NCBI GenBank assembly: GCA_963785425.1
Contig: CAWAVG010000001.1
Location: forward strand, 372,001 to 436,000
Direction of reading: 5' to 3'
Source of the DNA: RYN-133 sp963785425
GTDB taxonomy: Bacteria > Actinomycetota > Actinomycetes > Mycobacteriales > Jatrophihabitantaceae
DNA length: 64,000 nt
Made by a program: the position numbers and the translations under genes. The notes below the pieces were generated by a model. The model was given only the letters and a program-made list of their open reading frames with translations, did not search any database and was not told the origin of the DNA. Positions 51,733 to 61,126 of this stretch are shown here, piece after piece (position 1 is the first letter of the stretch; every line of letters begins with the position of its first letter).

Positions 51733-51890
51733 TTGTTGTTCCCGTAGCTGTTGGCAGCGGACACAACGAGCACACCGACGGCAATGACAGCGAGCCCGCC
51801 GATGACGAGCACGACGGCGGCCGACCAAGCGACGACGCGCCACCACGAGTGGCGGCGCGGCTGCCGAGTGGGCTCCGGCGGAAGGCTCAT
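51729..51890 (-). CDS. 53-residue single-pass membrane protein
   Basis: ATG at 51890: basic N-terminus MSLPPEPTRQPRRHSWWRVV, one helix (AWSAAVVLVIGGLAVIAVGV), short exterior tail SAANSYGNNK. It begins inside the stop of the guanylate-kinase-like gene and ends inside the start of the UbiA gene (AAATGA), so it is translationally locked between them. Small and easily missed, but composition and overlaps support it. Confidence 0.7.
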   Translation of the reverse strand: MSLPPEPTRQPRRHSWWRVVAWSAAVVLVIGGLAVIAVGVLVVSAANSYGNNK

Positions 51891-52450
51891 CGCGCTGCCA
51901 CAGCGCAGCAGTCTTCGGCAAGCGCGGCGACGATGTCGTCCACGACGCCCGGCAACGGCCGGTCGGTGCGGAACGTGCGCCGCGCGAGGATCACGCCGAA
52001 ATCGAGTTCGGCCTCGTGAGCGGCCATTCTGAGGTCGATGTCGGCGATGCGGTCGCCGCGCCTGCGCAGCCGGGCTTCGGCGAGGCGGGCCGGGGCGCAG
52101 AGTTGGTAGACGAGGGTGTTCGGGCCGGCGACGCAGCGAACGTGACTCGCCCGCAGCACGACGGCGTTGAGCGGACGCGTGCGCGGGTCGATCTCGGGCA
52201 GCCCGTACTGGTAGCGCTCACCGGGGTGCGACCCGATCGCTCGGAAGAAGCCGTCGGCAGCGAGTCGCCCGAACTCGATGTCGTCGACGAAGCGGTGATC
52301 GATGCTGCGAAGGTGCTCGCCGCGTCGCGGCGGGCGCGTCGTCCAGGTCGGGACGACCGTCACGACGCCGTGGCGGTGCAGCGCGCGAACCACGCTCGTC
52401 TTGCCCACCCCGGACGGACCGATCAGTACGAGAAGCTCTGGTTGCGGCAT
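51887..52450 (-). CDS. Guanylate-kinase-like P-loop protein
   Basis: A 187-residue kinase-fold protein: LLVLIGPSGVGKTSVVRALH is the Walker A region, PTWTTRPPRRGEHLRSIDHR the guanylate-kinase lid/GMP-binding equivalent, and LRRRGDRIADIDLRMAAHEA the Arg-rich lid. It differs from true Gmk in having a shorter C-terminus and no complete GMP-binding TTR-P motif, so a paralogue with another substrate is possible. First gene of a run of overlapping minus-strand genes. Confidence 0.8.
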   Translation of the reverse strand: MPQPELLVLIGPSGVGKTSVVRALHRHGVVTVVPTWTTRPPRRGEHLRSIDHRFVDDIEFGRLAADGFFRAIGSHPGERYQYGLPEIDPRTRPLNAVVLRASHVRCVAGPNTLVYQLCAPARLAEARLRRRGDRIADIDLRMAAHEAELDFGVILARRTFRTDRPLPGVVDDIVAALAEDCCAVAAR

Positions 52451-52525
52451 GCATCGAACCTGGCGCAGCCGCCGGCCCGGCGCCTGAGCACACATACTCA
52501 GGCCGCGCCCGTTAGCGTCGGGTCC

Positions 52526-53167
52526 ATGCGTGTCGAGCCGAACCGGACTCTGGTCGCGGCGACGGTCGGCGCGCTCGTCCTGCTGTCGGCCGCCTGCACG
52601 TCCAGCGGCGGCGACCCGGCGCGGACGGTGACGAGCACGCGCACGGTGGTGGGGACGACCACGAGCACTCCGGCGATCGGGCCGACCGCGCCGGTGTCGA
52701 CCGGCCCGACCACGGCCGCGCGCGTCGCGGCGTGCCCGCTGCTGCCCGAGCAGAAGGCGGCCGATCGGGTCGGCATGCGGCTGGAGCGGATCACGGTGCT
52801 GCGCAGCCGCGGCAAGGTGGTGGGCTGTCGCTTCTACGCTCTGCAGGGCTCGCCGTTGCACAACTCCGAGCACCTGCCCGGGCCCGACCAGCCCGCGATC
52901 GAGATCGAGACCACCCGCTACTACTCGGCGATCGCCGCGCACAACGCGTTCGTCCTCGACGCCAGGCGCGGGACGAATCCGCAGCAGACGCGCATCGGCC
53001 GCACCGTGGGTGTGTGCTTCCAGATCTCGCTCTACAAGCCGGACCACGGCCGCGACTGGGCCTGCTCGTTCAGCCTCGGCACCACGAAGGTCTCGGTGCG
53101 CACCGTCGTCGTCTCTCCCGCGCTCAACGTCGTCCAGGTCGCTCGCGCCGTGGCCCGCACCCTCTGA
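52526..53167 (+). CDS. Lipoprotein (DUF2020-like)
   Basis: A 213-residue lipoprotein: signal MRVEPNRTLVAATVGALVLL with lipobox SAAC (Cys24), a Thr-rich linker to about residue 65, and a globular domain with two disulphide-capable Cys pairs (VAACPLLPEQKAADRVGMRL, KVVGCRFYALQ, GVCFQISLYK, WACSFSLG). The domain resembles mycobacterial DUF2020 proteins. Function unknown. The stop overlaps the trmL start (TGATG). Confidence 0.82.
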   Translation: MRVEPNRTLVAATVGALVLLSAACTSSGGDPARTVTSTRTVVGTTTSTPAIGPTAPVSTGPTTAARVAACPLLPEQKAADRVGMRLERITVLRSRGKVVGCRFYALQGSPLHNSEHLPGPDQPAIEIETTRYYSAIAAHNAFVLDARRGTNPQQTRIGRTVGVCFQISLYKPDHGRDWACSFSLGTTKVSVRTVVVSPALNVVQVARAVARTL

Positions 53168-53628
53168 TGTTCAACATCGTGTTCGTGGAGCCGAAGATCC
53201 CCGCCAACACCGGCAACGCGATCCGCCTGGTGGCGGCGACCGGCGCGCATCTGCACCTCGTCGAGCCGCTCGGTTTCACGATGACCGACGCCCAGCTGCG
53301 CCGGGCGGGCCTCGACTACCACGACCTCGCGACGGTTACCGTGCACCCGTCGGTGCAGTCGTTGTGGGACGCCGTACTGCCCACGCACGTGTACGCATTC
53401 ACCACCGACGGCGAGCGGAATTACGCCGACGTGCACTACGAGCGCGGGGACGTGTTGATGTTCGGTGCCGAGCCGTCGGGGGTCGAGCCGGAAGTGTTCA
53501 CCGGCCCGCACGTCGATGCGCGGGTGCGCATCCCGATGCTGCCGGGACGCCGTTCTCTGAATCTCGCCAACTGCGCGGCGCTCGCAACGTACGAGGCATG
53601 GCGCCAACACGGTTTCGCCGGGGCGTGA
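53167..53628 (+). CDS. trmL: tRNA (cytidine(34)-2'-O)-methyltransferase
   Basis: A 153-residue SpoU-class knotted methyltransferase of minimal size. FVEPKIPANTGNAIRLVAAT is motif 1 (with the catalytic Arg/Asn region), VLMFGAEPSGVEPEVF is motif 2 and IPMLPGRRSLNLANCAALAT is motif 3 of the SAM-binding knot. TrmL methylates the wobble position of tRNA-Leu species. It starts inside the upstream stop and its stop overlaps the hydrolase start (TGATG). Confidence 0.92.
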   Translation: MFNIVFVEPKIPANTGNAIRLVAATGAHLHLVEPLGFTMTDAQLRRAGLDYHDLATVTVHPSVQSLWDAVLPTHVYAFTTDGERNYADVHYERGDVLMFGAEPSGVEPEVFTGPHVDARVRIPMLPGRRSLNLANCAALATYEAWRQHGFAGA

Positions 53629-54377
53629 TGGTCACCAGTCATCGCTACGGGTCCGATCCGTCGCAGTTCGGCGAGCTCTATCGTCCGGAGGGCGCGTCAC
53701 TCGGCACGGTCGTCGTCGTGCACGGCGGGTTCTGGCGGGCGGCCTACGACCTCTCTCTGGGACGACCGCTGGCGATGGATCTCGTCGCGCGCGGCTACAC
53801 GGTCTGGAATCTGGAGTACCGGCGCGTCGGCATCGGCGGTGGCTGGCCGACAACCTTCGCCGACATTGCCACGGGCATCGACCACCTCGGCGCGCTCGAC
53901 GTCGACACGTCGGCCGTCGTGGCGATCGGGCACAGCGCAGGCGGGCACCTGGCGACCTGGGCGGCCGGACGGGCGAAGCTGCGCGACGGTGCGCCGGGCG
54001 CCCGCCCGCGCGTGCCGGTCACCGGGGTGGTGTCGCAGGCCGGCGTGCTCGACCTGGTGGCCTGCGCCGAGAACCGGCTGGGCGCCACGGCGGCGCCGGA
54101 CCTCATGGGCGGCATGCCCGCCGAGCTGCCCGAGCAGTACCGCCTCGCGAACCCGCGGGCCGCAGTGCCGTTGGCGGCGCCGGTGATGTGCGTGCATCCC
54201 CGCGCCGACGAGAACGTGCCGTACTCGCAGAGCGTCGAGTACGTCGCTGCAGCCCGCCGGGCCGGGGCCACGGCGTGGCTGGAGACGGTGGCCGGAGACC
54301 ACTTCACCGTCATCGATCCGGCGTCGCCCGCGTGGCAGGTCGTCGTCGAGGCACTACCGGGGCTGCTCACCGGCTGA
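53628..54377 (+). CDS. Alpha/beta hydrolase
   Basis: A 249-residue alpha/beta hydrolase of the esterase/lipase-like group. VVVVHGGFWRAAYDLSLGRP has the oxyanion HGG motif, VVAIGHSAGGHLATWAAGR the nucleophile elbow G-x-S-x-G (GHSAG), and CVHPRADENVPYSQSVEYV and ETVAGDHFTVIDPAS the catalytic Asp and His. Similar in layout to kynurenine formamidase-like enzymes. Substrate unknown. End of a three-gene operon. Confidence 0.88.
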   Translation: MVTSHRYGSDPSQFGELYRPEGASLGTVVVVHGGFWRAAYDLSLGRPLAMDLVARGYTVWNLEYRRVGIGGGWPTTFADIATGIDHLGALDVDTSAVVAIGHSAGGHLATWAAGRAKLRDGAPGARPRVPVTGVVSQAGVLDLVACAENRLGATAAPDLMGGMPAELPEQYRLANPRAAVPLAAPVMCVHPRADENVPYSQSVEYVAAARRAGATAWLETVAGDHFTVIDPASPAWQVVVEALPGLLTG

Positions 54378-54493
54378 ACCGCTCCCTGCCGATGATCGTG
54401 TAGGGGGTACTAGCCCCATGGTCCTATGGCGGCTGCGACCAGCGCTCCGGGAGAAATGACTGCGATGCAACCACCCCCTGCGAAGGAGCAGTC

Positions 54494-55123
54494 ATGACCA
54501 TGTCCCACCGTCAGCGCATTCTCGCGGCGATCGGCGCCGCCACCGGCGCGTGCGCGATCGCCGTACCGGCCGCGCTCGCCCTGTCCCACAACCCGTCCTT
54601 CGGCGAGCGCATCCCGGTGAACGTGCCGTCGTCGGCGCACGTCGTCAGCTTCGACAACCACGGCGGCGTGATCGAGGTCGCACACCGCCATCGCCACGGC
54701 GTCGGGCACCCCAAGGGTCGCCACCACGACGATCCGACGTCCTCGATGCTGCCGTCGGGCACGGCGTCCGAGCCCGGCGATGATCGCTCGAGCACGGAGC
54801 CGGAGCCGGGTGACGACCACGGCGGGCAGACCCGACCGGGCGACGACCGTGATCGCCAGACGGAACCGGGCGACGACCGCTCCAGCACGGAAGCCGAGCC
54901 GGGCGACGACCACGGCGGGCAGACCCGCCCGGGCGACGACAGCAGCTCGCCGGTGACGCACACCCGCGAGCCCGAGCCGGGCGACGACCACGGCGGGCAG
55001 ACCGAGCCCGGCGACGACCACAGCGGCAGCGGTAAGAGCAGCAGCAGCTCCGGCAGCGGAAGCGACGACAACAGCGGGCACGACGGTGGCGACGACCACC
55101 GCGGCCGCGGTGGCCATCACTAG
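54494..55123 (+). CDS. Secreted repetitive acidic protein
   Basis: A 209-residue protein: signal-like N-terminus (RILAAIGAATGACAIAVPAA), a short segment (HNPSFGERIPVNVPSSAHVV), then low-complexity repeats of E-P-G-D-D-H-G-G-Q-T followed by Arg/Glu-P-G-D-D (three near-identical units) and a Ser/Gly/Asp-rich tail ending GRGGHH. Probably an extracellular, metal-binding or wall-associated disordered protein (many Asp and His). GAAGGAG lies before the ATG. It directly precedes a two-component system that may regulate it. Confidence 0.72.
   Translation: MTMSHRQRILAAIGAATGACAIAVPAALALSHNPSFGERIPVNVPSSAHVVSFDNHGGVIEVAHRHRHGVGHPKGRHHDDPTSSMLPSGTASEPGDDRSSTEPEPGDDHGGQTRPGDDRDRQTEPGDDRSSTEAEPGDDHGGQTRPGDDSSSPVTHTREPEPGDDHGGQTEPGDDHSGSGKSSSSSGSGSDDNSGHDGGDDHRGRGGHH
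54803..55020 (+). repeat. Tandem 45-base coding repeat
   Basis: Three copies, starting near 54803, 54896 and 54974, of a unit encoding E-P-G-D-D-H-G-G-Q-T-x-P-G-D-D, with shorter PGDDRSST variants in between. The copies share almost all bases, so recombination or slippage could change repeat number. Confidence 0.7.
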
Positions 55124-55129
55124 AGGGGC

Positions 55130-56524
55130 ATGACCCTGGACGAGCTCTTTGCAGCGGTCCGTCCCGATGAGTCGGGACGGACCGCAGCGTCGCGTCCTGG
55201 GTGGACGGTGCTGGTCGCGCCGAGCACCGCCGCCGACACCGTGCGCGGCCCCAGCCTGCGCCGCGCCCTGCTCCAGCTCGTTGCGGGCGGCCTCGTGGTC
55301 ATCGCGCTCGTGGTGCTGGTGGGCGGTCTGATCAGCCGGCGGATTGCGCAGAGTCAGTCAGTGCACGAGGTCGCTCGCATCACCGACGTCCTCGCCACCA
55401 GCGTCATAGAACCGGCACTCACCAACCGGATGACGAGGAGCACGGCGGCAGCGGCACACCTCGACGCCCTGGTCCGCCACAGCGTGCTCACGACTTCGCT
55501 CGTGCGGGTGAAGATCTGGTCTCCGTCGGGCCGGATCATGTACTCCGACGAGCGAAGGCTGGTCGGTGCCGACTTCGGACTCGACGCTGACGCGCGGGCC
55601 GCGCTCACCCAGCCGCAGGTGCGTGCCGAGATCAGCGACCTGTCCGATCCGGAGAACCGGTTCGAGCGCGGGCGCGGCACGCTGCTCGAGGTCTACCGGC
55701 CGGTGTGGACGCCGAACGGACGGCAGTTGCTGTTCGAGACCTACTTCCGCTACGACCAGGTCTCGGACCGGGCGTCGCAGCTGTGGCGAGGTTTCGCAGC
55801 CATCACCTTGAGCAGCATCGCTGCGGTCGTCGTACTGCTCGTCCCGCTGGTGTGGGCGCTGGTCGTGCGAGCCCGCCGCGCGCACCGGCAGCGAGAGGCG
55901 ATGCTGCAACGCGCGATGGACGCCTCGCTCGACGAGCGGCGCCGGATCGCCGCCACGCTGCACGATGGCGTGGTTCAGGAACTCGCAGCGGCGTCGTTCA
56001 CCGTCGCCGGCGGCGCCCAGGACGCCGAGGCGCAGGGTGACGACGAGCTCGCCGCCCGGTTGCGCGCGGCCGGCGACGCCGTCCGGACGAGCATCGGCGG
56101 GATGCGTTCGCTGCTGGTCGACATCTATCCGCCGAGCCTGCGCAACGCCGGCCTCCTACCGGCGTTGCGCGATCTGGCGGCGACGGTGCGGATGCACGTC
56201 GACATCGACGTCGACGACCATGTCGCGCAGGAGTTGCCGCAGGAACAGCAGGAGGCCGTGTTCCGCGTGACGCAGGAGTGTATTCGCAATGCAGCCGCGC
56301 ACTCGTCGGCCGAACTCGTCACCGTGCGTCTCACTCGTGACGACGGCGCTGTCGAGTTGCAGATCATCGACGACGGCGTCGGATTCGATCCGGCTGCAAC
56401 GCGTCCGGAAGGTCACTTCGGCCTGTCGCTCATCGCGGACATCGCGCGTGAGTGCGGGGCTGAACTTGCAGTATCGACAGAACCTGGACAGGGGACGGCA
56501 TGGCGATTGCGGATGTCACGGTGA
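55130..56524 (+). CDS. Sensor histidine kinase (HisKA_3/NarL-partner type)
   Basis: A kinase of about 464 residues with two membrane helices (VAGGLVVIALVVLVGGLI, about 51-68; ITLSSIAAVVVLLVPLVWAL, about 225-244) and an extracytoplasmic domain between them. The HisKA_3 phospho-acceptor is His278 in AATLHDGVVQELAAAS; the ATPase has FRVTQECIRNAAAHSSAELV (N box) and IIDDGVGFDPAATRPEGHFG (G boxes). The first 20-odd codons run through a perfect hairpin, so the true start may be GTG 55208. Overlaps the regulator gene by 25 bases. Confidence 0.88.
   Translation: MTLDELFAAVRPDESGRTAASRPGWTVLVAPSTAADTVRGPSLRRALLQLVAGGLVVIALVVLVGGLISRRIAQSQSVHEVARITDVLATSVIEPALTNRMTRSTAAAAHLDALVRHSVLTTSLVRVKIWSPSGRIMYSDERRLVGADFGLDADARAALTQPQVRAEISDLSDPENRFERGRGTLLEVYRPVWTPNGRQLLFETYFRYDQVSDRASQLWRGFAAITLSSIAAVVVLLVPLVWALVVRARRAHRQREAMLQRAMDASLDERRRIAATLHDGVVQELAAASFTVAGGAQDAEAQGDDELAARLRAAGDAVRTSIGGMRSLLVDIYPPSLRNAGLLPALRDLAATVRMHVDIDVDDHVAQELPQEQQEAVFRVTQECIRNAAAHSSAELVTVRLTRDDGAVELQIIDDGVGFDPAATRPEGHFGLSLIADIARECGAELAVSTEPGQGTAWRLRMSR
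55154..55185. terminator. Perfect hairpin after the repetitive secreted protein gene
   Basis: Inverted repeat GCGGTCCGTCCCGA - TGAG - TCGGGACGGACCGC with 14-base arms and no mismatch, 30 bases after the stop of the secreted protein gene and 24 bases into the open frame of the histidine kinase. No U-tract follows, as often in actinobacteria. Its position argues that the kinase start is downstream of 55185. Confidence 0.6.
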
Positions 56525-57135
56525 TCCGGGTGGTGCTGGTCGACGACCATCCGCTGGTTCGGGCGGGATTGTCGACTTTGATCGGTGCGGTCCAGGACAT
56601 GACCATCGTCGGCGAAGCAGGCGACGGCGCCGATGCCCTGCGCGTGTGCGAAGCGACCGGCGCCGACGTGGTTCTGATGGATCTGTCGATGCCGGTGCTC
56701 GACGGCGTCGCCGCGACCCGGCAGTTGCTGGCCGCGAATCCCGAGACACGCGTGGTCGTGCTCTCGTCGTTCTCGGACCGTGCTCGCGTGCGTGACGCAA
56801 TCGCGGCCGGCGCGGTCGGGTACGTGCTCAAGGACAGCAGTCCTGACGAGGTCATCGCGGCGATCCGCGCAGCGGCCGCAGGACACGCACCGCTCGACCC
56901 GAGGGTGGCCGGCGCGTTGCTCCCGACAGCCCCATCCGATCCTGCCGCCGGTCTGAGCGACCGCGAGATCGAGGTGCTGCGGCTCGCCAGCAAGGGAATG
57001 GCGAACAAGCAGATCGCCCGTGCACTCGGCATCGCCGAGCGCACCGTCAAGGTGCATCTCGGGAATGTGTTCCGGCGGATCGGGGTCGCCGATCGCACGT
57101 CGGCTGCGCTGTGGGCGCGCGAGCACCTGCCGTAG
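56500..57135 (+). CDS. NarL/LuxR-family response regulator
   Basis: A 211-residue regulator: receiver with acidic pair Asp15/Asp16, phospho-acceptor Asp61 in VVLMDLSMPVLDG, and KDSSPDE holding the conserved Lys; C-terminal LuxR HTH LSDREIEVLRLASKGMANKQ and IARALGIAERTVKVHLGNVF. Partner of the overlapping histidine kinase. Targets are unknown; the upstream secreted-protein promoter, which contains GGGG-TACTA-GCCCC at 54403-54417, is a candidate. Confidence 0.92.
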   Translation: MAIADVTVIRVVLVDDHPLVRAGLSTLIGAVQDMTIVGEAGDGADALRVCEATGADVVLMDLSMPVLDGVAATRQLLAANPETRVVVLSSFSDRARVRDAIAAGAVGYVLKDSSPDEVIAAIRAAAAGHAPLDPRVAGALLPTAPSDPAAGLSDREIEVLRLASKGMANKQIARALGIAERTVKVHLGNVFRRIGVADRTSAALWAREHLP

Positions 57136-57198
57136 AATCGTTATATATTTTCGCGGATTCCTTGTGCAAGGTTCTTCACCGAGTAACAACGCCTCGCC

Positions 57199-57402
57199 AT
57201 GTTCGCCAGAGTCAAAGGCTGCTCCTACCGGGGCTGCGACGCTCCGATCGCGTGGACACAGGCTCATCACGTCACGGATTAGGTGGTCACCCGACGAATC
57301 CGAGTCGACGACGGCGCCCTGGCGTGCACCGCGAACCATGCGACCTTCCAACGGATGGGCTGGAAATCGATCATGCACAACGGCAACGGCTGGGACGTCT
57401 AA
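57199..57402 (+). pseudogene. Fragment of a DUF222/HNH endonuclease
   Basis: In one frame from 57199: ARVKGCSYRGCDAPIAWTQA, HHVTD, then a TAG (about 57280), then IRVDDGALACTANHATFQRM and GWKSIMHNGNGWDV to a stop at 57402. This is the C-terminal HNH domain (Cys-x-x-Cys, HH, and final H of the actinobacterial DUF222-HNH family) without its N-terminal DUF222 part. Truncated and nonsense-mutated. Such proteins are highly duplicated in actinobacterial genomes. Confidence 0.65.
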
Positions 57403-57437
57403 GGATTCGGGCCACGACGAAGAAGTAGCCCGCTGGA

Positions 57438-57758
57438 CTACCGGATCGTCCCGTCAGCAGCGGCGTGCAGGATCGTCGCCGACGGTGCGATCTCACGCAC
57501 TGCGCTCTCACCCGCGTCGTCGGACGGGTCGTCGCCGAGCACGACCGCCGCTTCGAGACCCAGCGCACCTGACGAGACTGCCATCGCCACGGCCACCTGC
57601 AGAGCGCTCAACGAGAGTGCGTCGAGCGCAACCGACGCCGCGACGTAGGTGCGGCCGTCGCCGTCGCGCACCGCAGCCCCTTGCGCCGCCCTGGCGCGTG
57701 CCCGCGCCGAACGAGCCAGCGTGACGAGTTTCGCGTCCTCGGCCGACAACTCAGGCAT
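57438..57758 (-). CDS. Cytidine-deaminase-like protein lacking catalytic residues
   Basis: A 106-residue protein in the position where actinobacteria carry a cytidine-deaminase-like gene after corC. The fold pattern is visible (GAAVRDGDGRTYVAASVALD, SALQVAVAMAVSSGALGLEA, AVVLGDD) but the zinc motifs H/C-A-E and P-C-x-x-C are missing. A degenerate, probably non-catalytic member. Overlaps the corC stop by eight bases. Confidence 0.72.
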   Translation of the reverse strand: MPELSAEDAKLVTLARSARARARAAQGAAVRDGDGRTYVAASVALDALSLSALQVAVAMAVSSGALGLEAAVVLGDDPSDDAGESAVREIAPSATILHAAADGTIR

Positions 57759-59070
57759 GCTGCGCGGGCTCCTCGCGAGATGCGGGCTGCTCGTCGGCGG
57801 CGGGCTGGGGAATCCGGGTGACGAGCACGGTGTCGATGCGGTTGCGCCGTCCGCCCGCGTTCTCCGCGACGAGCTTCAAGCCGTACACCTCGACGTGGGC
57901 GCCGGGAATCGGCACTCGTCCGAGCGCTTCGGCCAAGAGTCCGCCGACGGTCTCGACGTCGTCACGATCGGGCAGATCGACGTTGAACAGCTCGGCGAGG
58001 TCCTCCACCGACAGTCGTGATGACACGCGTGCGGTGTCGACGTCGATGCGCTCGATGGGGGCGCGCTCGGTGTCGTACTCGTCGGTGATCTCGCCGACGA
58101 TCTCTTCGAGGATGTCCTCGATCGTCACGATGCCGGCGGTGCCGCCGTACTCGTCGATCACGATCGCCATGTGCGTGCGCTTGGCCTGCATCTCGCGCAG
58201 CAACTCATCGACCGGCTTCGACTCAGGCACGTAGCCCACCTGCCGCATGACGTCCTCGACGGTGGTCGAACGGGCCCGGTCGGCGTCCTGCGCGCGGCGC
58301 GCGAGATCCTTCAGATACACGACACCGATGATGTCGTCGGGGTTCTCGCCGGTGACCGGAATCCGTGAGAACCCGCTGCGCAGGGCGAGCGCGAGCCCCT
58401 GCGGCACGGTCTTGGTGCGTTCGATCCAGACGACCTCGGTACGCGGCACCATCACCTCGCGGGCGATGGTGTCGCCGAGCTCGAACACCGACTGGATCAT
58501 CTGCCGTTCGCCGTGCTCGACGACGCCGCGTTCCTCGGCCATGTCGACGAGTTCGCGCAGCTCTACCTCGCTCGAGAACGGGCCGTCGCGGAAACCACGC
58601 CCGGGCGTGATGGCGTTGCCGAACAGCGTGAGCAGCGAGGCCAGCGGGTTGAAGATTCGTCCCAGCACGCGCACTGCGCTGGCCCCTGCGAGCGCGACCG
58701 CGTTGGGGTGCTGGCGGCCGAGCGTGCGCGGCCCGACGCCGACGACCGCGTACGACACGACGACCATGACGAGCACGGTCAGCAGCGTCACGTACCACGC
58801 GCGGCCGAACTCGGCGCGGGCCACGATCGTGACGAGGACGGTCGCGGTGAGCTCGCACGTGACCCGCAGCAGCAACAGCAGGTTGGTGTAGCGGGCACGG
58901 TCGTTGACGATCGAGCGCAGCGCGCGGGCGCCCTTGCGCTCCTCGCGCAGGAACTCCTCGACCCGGGCCACCGATACCCGACCGAGTGCCGAGTCGACAC
59001 ACGCGAGGAGGCCACCCAGCGGGATGAGGCAGATCGCCACGATCAGCGCGATGACGTCGAGGGTGGTCAT
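57751..59070 (-). CDS. CorC/HlyC-family transporter-associated protein (CNNM-like)
   Basis: A 439-residue membrane protein: N-terminal DUF21 domain with about four helices (VIALIVAICLIPLGGLLACV, YVTLLTVLVMVVVSYAVVGV), then two CBS domains (VMVPRTEVVWIERTKTVPQG, VVYLKDLARRAQDADRARST, HMAIVIDEYGGTAGIVTIED, ILEEIVGEITDEYD) and a C-terminal CorC_HlyC domain. Family members take part in Mg/Co efflux. Overlaps ybeY by four bases. Confidence 0.92.
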   Translation of the reverse strand: MTTLDVIALIVAICLIPLGGLLACVDSALGRVSVARVEEFLREERKGARALRSIVNDRARYTNLLLLLRVTCELTATVLVTIVARAEFGRAWYVTLLTVLVMVVVSYAVVGVGPRTLGRQHPNAVALAGASAVRVLGRIFNPLASLLTLFGNAITPGRGFRDGPFSSEVELRELVDMAEERGVVEHGERQMIQSVFELGDTIAREVMVPRTEVVWIERTKTVPQGLALALRSGFSRIPVTGENPDDIIGVVYLKDLARRAQDADRARSTTVEDVMRQVGYVPESKPVDELLREMQAKRTHMAIVIDEYGGTAGIVTIEDILEEIVGEITDEYDTERAPIERIDVDTARVSSRLSVEDLAELFNVDLPDRDDVETVGGLLAEALGRVPIPGAHVEVYGLKLVAENAGGRRNRIDTVLVTRIPQPAADEQPASREEPAQHA

Positions 59071-59603
59071 CCGCGGGTCTCTCCTGCGGTGCCGGCGACC
59101 GGAGCTCGCACCGGCTCGCGGCCGGTCCGCGACGTCCAGTCCGAAAGGATGTGCGCCTGCAGTTCGAACATCGCCCGTTCCTCGTCGGCGTCGCCGTGGT
59201 CGTACCCGAGCAGGTGCAGGATTCCGTGCGTGCACAGCAGGTAGAGCTCGGAGACCGACGAGTGTCCCGCGGCGGCAGCTTGCTCGGCCGCGACGGCCGG
59301 ACACAGCACCACGTCGCCGAGCATCGCCTCGCCGGTGCCCTCGTCGGTCGGCGGTGGCGCCGACGGGTCGAGCCGTTCGAGCGGGCCGTCCGCAGCGTCC
59401 ATCGGGAAGGCCATGACGTCGGTCGGTCCCGGAAGATTCATCCACTGCACGTGCAGCGCAGTCATCGCCTCGACGTCGAGCAACAGGATCGACAGCTCCG
59501 CCAGCCGGTCGATGTGCATCGCGTCGAGGACGAACCGTCCCAGCTCCGCCAGCGCAGCCTCGTCGACCTCGACGCCCGACTCGTTGTTGATCTCGATCGA
59601 CAT
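59067..59603 (-). CDS. ybeY: Endoribonuclease YbeY
   Basis: A 178-residue YbeY: LPGPTDVMAFPMDAAD is the family motif and LCTHGILHLLGYDHGDADEE carries the zinc-binding H-G-x-L-H-L-x-G-Y-D-H signature. It matures 16S rRNA and takes part in ribosome quality control. The start at 59603 gives MSIEINNESG. Part of the HIT-phoH-ybeY-corC chain. Confidence 0.96.
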   Translation of the reverse strand: MSIEINNESGVEVDEAALAELGRFVLDAMHIDRLAELSILLLDVEAMTALHVQWMNLPGPTDVMAFPMDAADGPLERLDPSAPPPTDEGTGEAMLGDVVLCPAVAAEQAAAAGHSSVSELYLLCTHGILHLLGYDHGDADEERAMFELQAHILSDWTSRTGREPVRAPVAGTAGETRG

Positions 59604-59610
59604 TGCCGGC

Positions 59611-60660
<1,050 letters not shown>

Positions 60661-60709
60661 CCCACTGTACCGGCGCGACGCGCCGATTTCGCCGTCCCGG
60701 GATACCGGC

Positions 60710-61051
60710 TCAGCCGGGCGGCCATCCCATGGGCCGTCCGGCCAGCACGTGGGCATGGACGTGGAACACGCTCTGGCCCACCTCGGCGCCGGTGTTGAAC
60801 ACCGTGCGGAAGTGCTCGAGACCGAGTTCCTGCACCATTGCGCGGATCCCGGCGAGCAGGCCGCCGCCGGCCGCAGAATCGCGGCCGAGGTCGGCGATAT
60901 CGGTGAAGTGCTCGCGGGGAACGACGAGAACGTGGGTCGGCGCCTGCGGATTGAGGTCCTCGAAGGCATAGGTGTGCTCGTCGGCGTAGACCTTCGTCGA
61001 GGGGATCTCGCCCGCGACGATCTTGCAGAACAGGCAGTCAGGGTCGGCCAT
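60710..61051 (-). CDS. HIT-family protein (HINT-like)
   Basis: A 113-residue histidine-triad protein: CLFCKIVAGEIPSTKVYADE at the N-terminus and the triad H-V-H-A-H-V near the C-terminus (GQSVFHVHAHVLAGRPMGW). HINT proteins hydrolyse adenosine phosphoramidates. GAGG lies seven bases before the ATG at 61051. First in the chain to phoH. Confidence 0.95.
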   Translation of the reverse strand: MADPDCLFCKIVAGEIPSTKVYADEHTYAFEDLNPQAPTHVLVVPREHFTDIADLGRDSAAGGGLLAGIRAMVQELGLEHFRTVFNTGAEVGQSVFHVHAHVLAGRPMGWPPG

Positions 61052-61126
61052 CAGCACACCTCGCCTGGACAGCGTGGCCCCGCGAAGCGTTGGCCAGCGT
61101 TTACTCCGGTTGCCATGCCGCGAAGA

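Noticed and set aside
54800..55020. Tandem repeat considered as CRISPR or integration site
   Set aside because: In-frame repeats encode EPGDDHGGQT; no spacers.
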